The translations under genes were made by a program, and so were the position numbers. From Datnioides undecimradiatus (lineage: Eukaryota; Chordata; Actinopteri; Lobotiformes; Datnioididae): DNA of 64,000 nt. The notes below the pieces were generated by a model. That model was not told the origin of the DNA. It made no database searches and saw only the letters and a list, made by a program, of their open reading frames with translations. The stretch covers positions 124,001 to 188,000 of the forward strand of contig WARS01000032.1 of assembly GCA_008933995.1 (NCBI GenBank), in the 5' to 3' direction. Below, piece by piece: positions 51,201 to 62,222 of this stretch (position 1 is its first letter; each line of letters opens with the position of its first letter).

Positions 51201-52413
51201 GTGTCAACAGTGCAGTGTTTCGAGATGTCAAATGCACATAGAGTGTGTGCTTGACAAGAAGGCAACAACTCCCTGAATTTGAGTAAGTAGTCTTCCCTTC
51301 TCCACTGAACCACCGCTCAAATCAATCTGACAGAGGTGATACACTGTTGATTTTATGTTTGTGGGATATAGTCAGAAAGTACCGCTAGGATTATGAGATC
51401 TGATCCCAAAGGTTCGGATAACTGTACTGTACATGTCTTCAGTGAATGTGTGAACATGTCCTGAAAACAGCTTCTGTGTGTGTCTGCTGAGACTGTATGT
51501 CAAAATATGTGTGGACAGATTTTCCAGCAGCCGTTCTCCTACACATGTGTATAACATATTGAGATGAATGCAGGCCCCACGCCGGGATGAAATGACTGAG
51601 GTGGATGTGAAAAATTGCAAGGAGGCATTTTTTAAATAAAATTTCCTACATACAGGTACAACCAACAGTCCTTAGTTCTGAAACAACAGCCTGGATAGGT
51701 AGCATTAGCTTAACATTAGCTATTATGATCAACAAAGCTGTTGACATAACTCTCATCGGGCCATCTTTAGCTTAACTTTAGCTTTCTTCCTCACCACAGT
51801 TAAGTTAGAAGTAAACAAAACTGAAACTGAGTCAAGTTTTCAAGTGGCGGCTATTTTAATAAAGTTTCATTTTAGAGCGATTTAACGTGTGAGTTTGCAG
51901 CTAAGTTAACTGAATATATCACGTAATGTGTCGTGTAAAGCTCGTGAAGCGGAGCCTGTCTCACTTGGAAACGTTATGATATGAGACTACACACTCGGTT
52001 TCATCTGGACTGTAATGTTATCGTTTATAAATGACATTTTAGTATTTCACTGCCTGACAGACAAACATCAAGAACATTTTCAATTCAGTTCAAACACACA
52101 AAATATAATAACACACTGTACGTTATAATTTCCTCATACCACTTTATTTTTTTTCCTTCTGAAATGTTACTCAGTTCTGGACCAATGCTGAATATATTCT
52201 GCTGTGTTATTTCTGGCTGAAGTGTCCTTGGCAGCATAAAGTTGTGTCTACATTGTAATCCTCTGGCAGCCTGAACCCGGCTCCCTGCACCATTTCATGT
52301 CTGTCCACCGTGACCACACCAAGCATCCACTGACAGCATCGTGACCTTGCAGTCTTCATGCGCTTGGCTACGGCTGTTGCAGGATACTGATTCTTCTGAG
52401 AATAGTGTTTGTA

Positions 52414-52415
<2 letters not shown>
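48230..52415. other. Intron segment, mostly unrecognised
   Basis: Acceptor-like sites end at 48384 (TTGCTTTTTGCAG|GTTAAA) and near 48609 (ATGTCTGCAG|GTACGC). The 111- and 119-codon frames at 50067 and 48600 have no protein character. Confidence 0.4.

Positions 52416-52447
<32 letters not shown>
52416..52447. repeat. (TG)n microsatellite, 32 nt, facing a CA run
   Basis: Perfect TG run. A perfect CA run begins 87 nt after it at 52535. Confidence 0.97.
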
Positions 52448-52449
<2 letters not shown>

Positions 52450-52534
52450 TATATGTGCCAACCACCACATCAGCGTGCCAGCTGGACAGTGGTAGTGAGA
52501 CCTGTAGCTGTACCGCCAGTCACACACATGCTCG

Positions 52535-52560
<26 letters not shown>
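52535..52560. repeat. (CA)n microsatellite, 26 nt, facing a TG run
   Basis: Perfect CA run complementary to 52416-52447. Confidence 0.97.
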
Positions 52561-52565
<5 letters not shown>

Positions 52566-54640
52566 ATGCTGGCACACTAGTGTCGCCTCCTCTGCCAGTC
52601 ATGCAGATTTGATATCATGTAATAGGGAGAACAGACCAAATCATGCCAAAAACAGTGTCTAGGGAAATACACACAAGTTTGTATGGTTGTCAGAGCCGGC
52701 ACAAAACACAGCTTTACTGTGGCTGCTGTCCCTAGATTACTTGGAATAGGTTAATTCCAGATTAATAGGATGATGATAATCAAGGATTACGTTCGCATAA
52801 TTGTTTGTGTTTTTTGAGAGGCAACTGGACAACAGACCATGTGATTAAAAACAGCACAAGATTTTTTATTTTTTTTTCCCAGCGTCTCTTCTTTTTGTCT
52901 AATTGAGGATGTTTTCAGTTTAGTTTGTGCAAGGTGAAGAAAAAGACATCCCAGGACAATGAGATAAATCGCCTGAAAGCACCACGTCGCGCCTATTTTC
53001 CCAGGCACTGCTTCATTTTTATACGAACAAAAAACTTACAGCCATTTGAATAATTTGCAAGAAGCTATTATCACATAATAATTAGATAGAAATTACACAC
53101 AGAGAAAGCTAAATGTTTTGCCAAAGGTTTTCCTGGAGCAATCTCACCACCATCTGCAGTTTTCATTCCAGCTGTGAGCGACTCATCCATTTCTTTATTC
53201 TGAAACATTGCAGGACAATGGTATCCATCAAACTTGCGCTGAAAACTCGAGTGAAATTAGTCTCTAATCTGGTACCTTTTGAGTATGCTTGATTTGTATC
53301 TGCTAGCCTTGCAAAGTCTTTAAAAGTAGTAAGTGTTCTCAAAAAAAGGCCTTTTTAAATGAGCTTGAGCCAACACAATCAAACCTAGAGCCAACACTCG
53401 CGCTACTTGCAGCTGTAGTATCTATCAGAAGCTCATCTTCTCATAATTGTGATGATTTTCACAAAACCTTCAGTTAATCAAAGGAATCTATCATTTTTTT
53501 AGCGATCAATCCATCCATACATTTTTACGGTCACACAATTTAATAGTGTATTATATCATTAGAAATTGTTGTTGCTTTCTGCCGGGAAATACTGAATAGA
53601 TGCTGTGCTGGAATAATAAATTACTCCCTGCTGGTTTTCCACCGCACTTCCATGGCGTCATACTGGCTTTGGCCATAAAAGAGGTAATACATTGCATTTC
53701 CTCTGGCATTAAAACTAAAATCCCTTCCATTTAACTTGTTTAACCCTGCAAAAACCCTGAACAAATGCACTAAGTAGTCTGATGATGCACTAAGTAATTG
53801 AACTGTTTATTATTTGCACTTGTTTATGTGCCACATGTAGCATCAATAAACAGATATAATTTCTTTGTGTATTTTCATGGATGACAGCCTGAGGTACGAA
53901 GCGCACACGGATACAGTAACAGTCCTGCAGAGTGGTGAAGCAACACCTTCGTTTCACTGGTGTTGTGTTGCCATGGAATTTGGCTCACAGCCTCACACTA
54001 TCTGTCATCCACCCTTCACTTTGTGTTTCCGTTGTTATTCTTCCTTATCTGTTTCATCCTCCTCTTTTTCCTGTTTCTGTCTGGTTTTTCTCTCCCTCTG
54101 CTGTCCTCCCATCTCAAAAATAGTGCCTCTCCCTTTTCTTCTTTCATCCTCTCCCCGACGCCGTCTTCGTCCTCTTTCCCTCTGACACGCCCCGCTTCTC
54201 GTGCCAGGATACGTTGTTGTGTTACATGCGTTCTCCATCTGTTTCATGCCCCCTTCCTCCAACCTCCTCCATCACTGAACAAAAACACATCAGTGAACAT
54301 ACTGTGCGCATGGATCGGAGCCATTAAGTGCTTTTTGCCTTACTTGTTTGCTTAACGATCCACAGGGCTGGTTTTGAATAGAGCGTCGAATGGGACAATA
54401 TGCACTGATAAAAGTGCTGCTACTTGATGTAAGAAACGCTACTATCAAAGACTTTTTTGTCCTGAAAACGTTATTACTATAAATTACTTTCATCAGCTTG
54501 CTTTGGAATTCGTTCATTAATTGCATTTCCCGTTATTTGTTTTTATACCCACAGGTCCTTTGATATCATGATATCAGAAAAGAAAAATGCTTTTCCTGAT
54601 TATTAAACATTGTTACTCACTCTGCTAACATGCCTAAATA
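52561..54640. other. Intron segment with a CT-rich tract
   Basis: A pyrimidine-rich stretch lies at about 54035-54185 and accounts for overlapping Ser/Leu- and Arg/Glu-rich frames. The rest is unrecognised. Confidence 0.4.
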
Positions 54641-54705
54641 CAAGGCAAGGTGAGTTTATTCATATAGCACCATTCAAACACAAGGTATTACACAGGACCA
54701 TGGTG
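54641..54705. repeat. Short interspersed repeat fragment (V-SINE/L2-tail-like)
   Basis: CAAGGCAAGGTGAGTTTATT, CATATAGCACCATTCAAACA, CAAGGTATTACA matches the common teleost GGCAAGTTTATTTGTATAGC...ACAAGG motif. I associate it with V-SINE/L2-type 3' regions. The fragment is short and the family assignment is tentative. Confidence 0.45.
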
Positions 54706-57700
54706 ATTTTTAAGCTGCTTCACGTTGTTTGGTCACCTTGAACCTTGAAACGCTGACTATAAACACAACATAAGATCAAAATAAGTCCACGTTAACTTCA
54801 TATTGTAATGAGTTTGAATGAAAATTTGATGAAAGTTCACTAAAACAAAGAGAATCTGTAATTTGTTTTTTGATCCATGATTTTATGCATATATACTGCA
54901 TATACGTACACTTTACAGTAGTTAAAAGACCTTATGAATGAATATATAACATGGCTGCTGCTGGTTTCTCTGTGTAATGCTAATACAGATGCAAAGTAGT
55001 CATAGCTGCTCCTTCTGGAAGTAATTTTCCTTACTTTATATTCCCATTTGATTCTTTTAATGAAATCCTCAATGTTTCTCAACACAGCTACAGCAGAGTC
55101 CTCCTGGAAATGAGAAGGCAGGAATTTAAAAAAAATAAGTTATTCCAGAGCTGCGATGAGTCAAACTTCTGAATGAGTCGTGTTTAATTTTCAGGTTTCA
55201 CTGGACACGGCCTGGGAGTCGCGGTGGACTCCTGGCTTTTACACACACACACTGTTTTTAATGAATAAATCGGGAGAGAGTTGTGCAGAACTCAGAACCG
55301 TCACTCACTGAACATTGTCGATGCAGAAATAATCCTCCCACTCTGCAGCTCTGTTCCTCTCCATTTCTTATCTTTTGACTTGTAGCAGGTGTATGCCATA
55401 TAGTCTCTGTTGTTTGGCATCATTCCTTTTAAAGGTCACCATAAGTTTTTGTTAACTTCCAAGAAGCCATTTGATTCATGCTGATTTCACTAAAAGAGAT
55501 AAGTACTATTTTTTTTTTAGTCAAGGTGATGTAATTATCCATTGAAAGACGTCAGTTGGACTGCTTTTCAGAGTTATTGTCTGTTGCGTTCAAGGAAACT
55601 GCAGGACAGCGACCTCTTTAATCCAGGAACAGACCAGTTCCGCATTATCCTCTTCATATAAATCACGTTCCCTTTTCATCATCTGGATTTCAATTTCCAG
55701 CAACATGGGTTGTGACAACAAAGCTGCCAGTTGGTGGATGTCGAAGGATTCTTGGCAACCTTTGGTGAGCCGTGAATGCACCACTGTTACCCTTTATCTC
55801 TTCTCTTTTATCACACACACACACACGCACACACATGCAGCGGGTGTTGTGCATTAATAACCACCCACACAAACAGATGACTGGGTGTTTTGCGTGTCGA
55901 GGAGATTGTTAGATACCAATAATCCTCTGATCCAGTAAATTCACACACTTGCATGCTGGCACAGAAACACACACACACACACAGAAACCGGATTTCATAG
56001 CTGAACACAGCCTTTGCCACAAATGATTTTCAGAGGATGGATCAACAATGAGGACTCTTGAAAGGAGGTGACAAGAGAGGAGGAGAAGGACACAAACAAA
56101 ATGAGAAAGAAATAAACAAAACACATAAAATGAACTGTAGACTCAGTCACTTGACTGGATTTTTCCTCACTCTCATCCCCTCCTTCCATCGCATCTCCTT
56201 CTCTTTGTCTCTCTTTCTCTCCATCTCAGAATAGCAATTACAGTCCACAGTTGGTAGAGGCACTTGTAAATGATTGAAAGAGAGAGAAAGAGAGGAGAAG
56301 GAGGGAGTGGACAGCCTAATAAGATTCAGGGAGCTGAAAGTCTCCATTGTCACAGAGTCTGTGTCAGTGGGAGGCAGAGAGGAGAGGAACAATCTCTCCC
56401 TCTCTCCTTTTCTCTCCTTTCACTCTCCTTTCTCTCCTTTCTTTCTTTCTTTCCATTTATTCACTCAGCCTGAAGCCAAAGAGCCAAACTCAATTATAAA
56501 CTCAGAAATTCTCCCTGAAATCTGACCCTGGCACTGCTTCAGTTGTCACTTAAGTAACGTGAAGGCACAAGAAGTCTCTGCTGATTAACGGCCAGCCTGT
56601 CGTGTAGTTTATGTGGTCAGATGGCCTAACCGGAGACTCTGTGAGGACACAGCATGTCATGGTGTTCTTCGACTCAAGAGGAATAAGTAAGTCACTCAGT
56701 TGCCTTTTTTTTAATGGAAATTTGATCCCAAGCGCTTGTGTAGGAGGATGTATTCTGGTGTTAATTTAGCATTCAGTTACCATGCAGAGAGACATGATAG
56801 TCGCGAGACATTAAAGTTTTTATTAATCACTGAACAAAGACATCCAGAAGCTTGTCTTTTGATACACAGCAGAGTTTCTGACTAAACAATCAATGCACAT
56901 TGAACAAAATGATGCCTTTTGCCCAAACTTAGATGAAATTTGATATTATTCGTCTGCACTGTACAGATGAATAGTAGACTGACGGTTTAGTTGAGTTTTA
57001 ATGAGCTGCTGTAATGTAAAATTGCAGTAACATTTGAAAATGCAGCGTGTTTGCATTTATTTAAACTCACTATTGACAAGTGTCAAGGCTGACTTAGCAC
57101 TCTTTTGTCAAAACTGGATGCCTGCATTACCCACAGTGCACTCAATACATCAACAGTTTCTGAGATTCAGCTTTGTTATGCTAGTGGCTAATGTAGCCTG
57201 TTAACCCTACACCTCCACGTGTTTTTCATTTTTAAACATGTAGGCTTCAAGTCCACCTGACACTGACTCAGGTGACATCACTTGAGGTTGTTTGTCAGAC
57301 CTTGTGCAGCTTCCTCTGGAGCCACAAAAGGCTTTGTGCATCTTTTTTCATATATGCAGCTTTGAGACCTATAGAGCTATAGAGCAGCTATAGAGACCCC
57401 AGTGAGTAATAGATTCTCTTGTGTGATTATTTAAATGCATAAAAATATTCAGTATGGCTATTTAAACAATTAATGAATCAATAAATTAATCACCAAATGT
57501 ACATTTTAAATATCAAGATTCCCAAGTTGTCATTATGTTCTGCATAACATGAGTAATTCATGAATTGAAAAAAAAAAACAGTTCATAGATAAATCAATTA
57601 TGAAAATACTCAGATCTGAAGCTCCACTTGACATTTTGTAATTAGAATCAAATTTTAATCAGTGAATGTTTTTTTATAATTTGACATTTCTCATTTACAT

Positions 57701-58116
57701 TTACCCAGGGCTGTAGATACCTGGTTTCACTTATGTCTCGGGTCAAGTCTTGGTTAGCAGGGACCAGGTGGGCCCGCTAAAACCTCCAGCTGTGACTGAT
57801 TGCAAGTGATACGGGAGGAAAAGGTCAGAATGTCGCCTGTAACCTGATCTTTCAGGGTTGAGTTATGGTGAAGGGGCAGAAAAAAAATCAGCAAAATGAG
57901 ACAGGAAGACACAAAAATCTGTGCGTGGATGCTGCGTCACGCAAAACCTTCCAAAGCTATTTTTCCTTGTTGTCATGTCTGACCTGGGCTGCATCACAGC
58001 CTCAAATAGGCCGACTTGCTCTGTGTGTGTATGTTTTGAGTGCTTACTGCCTTAGGTCCGCTGCGTTGGTACATGTGCTACTAACCTAATAGCTCAGAGA
58101 TTTGGTTCTTTATTAT

Positions 58117-58118
<2 letters not shown>
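54706..58118. other. Intron segment with CA runs and a GA/CT pair
   Basis: Contains CA runs at 55812-55835 and 55966-55983, a GA-rich arm at about 56272-56310 and a CT-rich arm at about 56390-56455. A TAA|GTAAGT donor-like site at about 56690 lacks a partner exon. No gene was recognised. Confidence 0.45.

Positions 58119-58155
<37 letters not shown>
58119..58155. repeat. (TG)n microsatellite, 37 nt
   Basis: Perfect TG run, first of two TG runs before the CA run at 58467. Confidence 0.97.
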
Positions 58156-58157
<2 letters not shown>

Positions 58158-58280
58158 TTGCAGACAAAGCAGTGATGTATCCCCCAAAGTGCGGGGGGTG
58201 TCCCAGATAGAGCGATCAAGCAGTATGATTATAATGTATAACTGTAATATCACCACATAGATAAGCATGAGATATTATGC

Positions 58281-58285
<5 letters not shown>

Positions 58286-58333
<48 letters not shown>
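58286..58333. repeat. (TG)n microsatellite, 48 nt, facing a CA run
   Basis: Perfect TG run 133 nt before a CA run at 58467-58499. Confidence 0.97.
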
Positions 58334-58335
<2 letters not shown>

Positions 58336-58466
58336 AAAACTGCTCCTCCATAAAGCTACCACACACTGCAACACTCATTTATCACTTCTTCCTCCACCAA
58401 CATTAGCTCAAAACCACATTTTTTTTTTCTCAAATGCACATTTCTTCTCTGTCTGTCTTTTGCAGT

Positions 58467-58499
58467 ACACACACATACACACACACACACACACACACA
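58467..58499. repeat. (CA)n microsatellite, facing TG runs
   Basis: CA run with one T; the last 23 bases are perfect. Complementary to either upstream TG run. Confidence 0.95.
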
Positions 58500-58649
58500 G
58501 TTTTCATTATTAATTCATGTCATACGTGTCAGAGCAAAACCAGATGATGTCAGTGTCTATTTTAAAAGCCTCTACGTCACCGAGCTATCTGGAAGCTTAC
58601 TGACCTCTTCCTGTCACCTTCTTTTCCAATCAAAACATCAACATGTGAG

Positions 58650-58810
58650 TGAAGGAGGTGCGTCACTTCCTGCGCAGCTAATCGGTATTTGTCCCATGGT
58701 TTGAATGATCTGACGTCAACTTGACGAGACGTGTTGGCGGTCAATCAAATGCACGTCAGCATGAGCAAACTGAATGTGCTTTCATCTCTGCGCGTTAAAT
58801 AAAGACATCA
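58650..58810. promoter_or_regulatory. Candidate CRE-type regulatory cluster
   Basis: A perfect palindromic CRE, TGACGTCA, lies at 58711-58718. TTGACGAGACGTG follows a few bases later, then GCACGTCAGC at about 58751-58760, with GTGCGTCACTTCC just upstream at about 58660. This is an unusually high density of ACGT-core bZIP-type sites for an AT-rich intron. Regulatory function is inferred from motifs only. Confidence 0.3.
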
Positions 58811-61800
58811 AGTCAGGAGGGGATTAGTTTAGTTTAGCATTTCATCTCAACTCTTAGTAAAAAAGCAAATAAGTCAAATGTTGCCTTCTGAAATTGGATA
58901 TTATAGCTCAGGAAAAAACACTCAAATGTTCCTGCCAGTGCAAAAACAAGGATACCTTACACAACGCTCACACGTTAAGAATGTAAAGATTTTGATTCAC
59001 ACTTGGGCTTTGTGTTAGATTTTAGTGTTGGTGTATACTTGTTTGGATAGCGCCTTATCTACAAGCCTATTCTTTAACCCACAAGAGGGCCTCTTCCAAA
59101 ACTAAATACAGCTCTGTGTGTTTCCAGAGAAAATCCAGCGTATACTGTACATCTACCAGCTGAGCTCACAGTGATGTTATACTTAGGGAGCCTCATCTGC
59201 TGCAGAGACACAGTGCACTAAAAACACACAATGCTCTCATTGCCTTGTACTGGATCAAAGATTTGCCCTACATAAAGCATTATTAGGTCTCAGAAATGGG
59301 TTATTTGTTTAAATTTAAAAGAGAAAGTGGGTAAAAATCCATATTCACTACGTGGCTGCACCACTTAGCTGGTACTCAAGCTAACTGCAATAATTAATTA
59401 AATAATTTTAGTGTCACACACAACAACACAATGCGTGATCTAAAAATAGCGGCTCTTTGTGCCGGAACTTGTATTTTCCGTCATTGTGTCTCTGTTTTGC
59501 TGTCTGACAGCTAACTAACTAGCATTCTGAGAGCAGATGAAAACACCATGTTCCACTTACTGTCTCATTAGTGTGAGAGAGGAAGAGGAAAAAATAAGCA
59601 GGGACTTGAGTGTGGATGAGGGTGGAGAGGTTGGAGGGTGACATGCAGAAGCGGTCAGGGGAGAAGAGGGCCGTTGGGACTATTTGCATTCAGCTCTTGT
59701 GGTATGATAAACAGGTGTGTTATGAACACGTAACCTTGTTGGCATCGATCATGCTCAGCGCGTGTGCGGCGTTGATTGGAGGAGACCTCTTCACACAAGG
59801 CTCATACCTCTTCACACAAGGCTCATACGTCAATGCTAAGTGGATGATCAACTCATATACCTGTGTCAGTCTCCTCTCTCTCACTGTCTCCTCTCTGCAC
59901 CACAATGCTGTCATACACACGTCATGATACACAAGGTGTACATTAACTGTGCTTTTGATTGGACGTAACTGAATCATTTATCTGATCAGTGTGATCAGCT
60001 GAATAGCCTGTTGTTGTTTTGTTTTCTTGTCAACAAATCCCATGAAAAGACCAAGAGCTACTATGCATCAGTCCATCTCTTTATACTTAACTGCTATACT
60101 TTACTACTTTACTGCAAAAAAAAGAGTCAAACAGCATCTGAAATCCACTCATACACGCACAGACACACACACTTTTTGGACTTGATTTTTGAGTCTGATG
60201 ATTTTGGTAATGTTATGGAGCAGACAATGCACCAGATGTGAGGAGCTTTAGTGAGACAGTATGCAGGATTTTGATGTCTTTTTTTTTAAGCCTTCGTCCC
60301 AATTCTACCATTTTTAGTGCAGCATCATGTGAGCCCTTATCCTGACTTGAATGCCGCTCCTCTCCAAGGATGGGCTTTTCCTCGATTTCAAGTGTTTTTA
60401 TTAAGAAAAGATATAAGCTCTGTAGCCTTAAGATGTGGTCAAACAGTTCCTTGTACAAACTAGTTCATACCTTTAGTGTCAGGCCAATTCGTTGCTGGAG
60501 AAGATGTCTGGATATAGAAGTAGTTCATAAATAGTTTCATTTATTTGAGGAATAAACAAACTTTGAGAACCACTGGGCATTATAGTTTTTAGCATATGTT
60601 CCTCAAACAGGAGTAAATCTTGCATTTGTTGGAGGCTATTTTCGGCATAGGATAGACACGTGTTGGTGTGTGAGTGCGTATCTACAGCAGCAGAAAAGTT
60701 TATGTAAGCTTGACTTAAAGTAAACTGCGAGGTTCAATGTGATGAAAGAACATGCCACCCAATGCAAACGTTTTTAATAGGCTTTGGGCAAAAATGAAGC
60801 TCTACACCAGAGAAGTCGAAGATATATTAAACTTTGGATATACAGGCCAGAGAGAATCGTCAAGTGCGTGGCGCTGAGCAACCTGAGTCGTCTTCTTAGA
60901 TTTCCCAAACTCTCCCATGGTTTTCTGAAACAGAGACTTCTACGACAGCCAGTCCATTGACGTCCTTTACTGTTCCTGAGTTTGTGTTTGTGTGCATGTC
61001 AAACATGATGTCATGGCAGTTACACATAGTGTTGCTATGACGTTCAGCCAAGAAGTGAAGCCAAGCAGAGCCGTGCCATGCCATGCAGTGCAAATGAGAC
61101 TATTGATTGCTCATTTTAGTTGTTAAATGAGATTTGTTGAAAGGAAGAAAAATACATAAAACATATAAAACTATTGCTAAGTCTGTATTTGGCACTTATG
61201 GTTTCAGGGTTTGCTCAGAAGACATATTCACCTGATATGATTTATCAAAACTAAGTACCTAGTTTATGGTTATTAAAACGGTACTTTCTTGATCGAATGA
61301 CACTTCCACAGACACGATTCTTATATTTAAAGATTTGGAGTGACAAAGATCAGGCAGTGCGTTCACTTTTTCTTAAACACTTGATGCTTCATAAATTAAT
61401 GAGTTATTTTTCTGACACTGACAGTGAAGAAAAACATGCACTAATGAGTGACATTTTGCATTTTTGCGACACAGAGTGAGTGCTCAAAGCCTGGTTTGTT
61501 AAAATGAGGGTTATGGTTGCAGGGCTTCAGTTGGAGCCCAAACAGCAAAGCTTGCTCATATATTTTAATGATCCCCGCTCCCCGAACGAGGGCCTGCATT
61601 TACCGGCCGGGCCAGAGATTTAAAGCCAACCCTTCTTTTAAATTAGTCTCAACCCGCAAACTCATGCACACAAACACTTGCCTCGATAGCATTTGATCTG
61701 TCAGTACTCAAAGGAGCGATGGATAGATTTGTAGTGTGATAACATATGGTGTGGCTTCATCACTGAGCAGCGTAATTACCTTTCATGTTGTGTTTACACT

Positions 61801-62103
61801 GACTGACTTCAAAGTCTTTGTTTATTTTTTAGAAATATATGTTTTCCAAAGCCTGTGCATCTTATTAAATGCTGTATTATGCAGAGCATATCCCTTGAAA
61901 CCATTATTTCTGCACACATTGCTTTGATACACGTACAGTATGGCTTTGAAGCTAAAAGCTCTCCCTCTGTCTGTCCCTCGCTCCCTACATCCCTCACTCC
62001 CTGTCTTGCTTTCTTTCTGTCATGGGTTTCTTCTATCCACTTCTTTTTTATCCTGTTATCCTCTTCATCCTGCTAACGCATCCCTCCTTTCTTGTTTCCT
62101 CAG
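58811..62103. other. 3' part of intron 1, otherwise nothing recognised
   Basis: Apart from the 21-bp duplication, no repeat or gene was recognised. The last 100 bases become CT-rich toward the exon 2 acceptor. A CTAAC branch-like motif lies at 62073-62077, 27 nt from the AG. Confidence 0.5.
59785..59828. repeat. Perfect 21-bp tandem duplication
   Basis: ACCTCTTCACACAAGGCTCAT occurs twice in direct succession, followed by AC. This indicates a recent local duplication. Confidence 0.95.
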
Positions 62104-62222
62104 TGGGGCGTTTGCTGATCGAGTTCAGCTCCCAGATGACGATGGAACGAGTGCAGAAAGAAAACCCCAATGTGACGGAGGGAGGCCGCTACATGCCTCC
62201 TGACTGCCGGCCCAGATGGAAG
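62104..62222 (+). CDS. b4galt2: b4galt2 coding exon 2: start of catalytic domain
   Basis: Adds 119 nt. The split codon G|TG gives Val, and the exon then reads VGRLLIEFSS...GGRYMPPDCRPRWK, in total 40 residues (138-177 of the long form). VGRLLIEF and the N-P-x-V...GGRY-x-PP-DC pattern are hallmarks of the B4GALT1-3 group. Cys172 in PPDC is the partner of Cys130 from exon 1 in the known family disulfide. N160 is a further N-V-T sequon. The donor is AAG|GTCTGT, weak at +3 and +4, but it is the only nearby one that keeps frame with exon 3. Reading on past it meets a stop within about 50 bases. Confidence 0.95.

Larger units (their letters stand above)
7441..62103 (+). other. b4galt2: Giant intron 1 of b4galt2 (about 54.7 kb)
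   Basis: It starts with a strong donor (GTGAGT) after CTTG. It ends with a pyrimidine-rich acceptor (CTTTCTTGTTTCCTCAG) at 62103 and a CTAAC branch-like motif at 62073-62077. Splicing restores GGC CTT GTG GGG, giving the family sequence GLVGRLLIEF. No frame inside resembles a protein, on either strand. Content is microsatellites, degraded interspersed repeats and unique AT-rich DNA, itemised separately. From memory the whole human gene is about 11 kb, so this intron is unusually large. Confidence 0.93.

Noticed and set aside
54646-54660. GCAAG|GTGAGTTTATT as a splice donor
   Set aside because: It lies inside the teleost GGCAAG-GTTTATT repeat motif and has no acceptor before it.
58795-58806. 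TTAAATAAAG as a TATA-like box after the CRE cluster
   Set aside because: Too common in AT-rich introns to count as a promoter without transcript starts.
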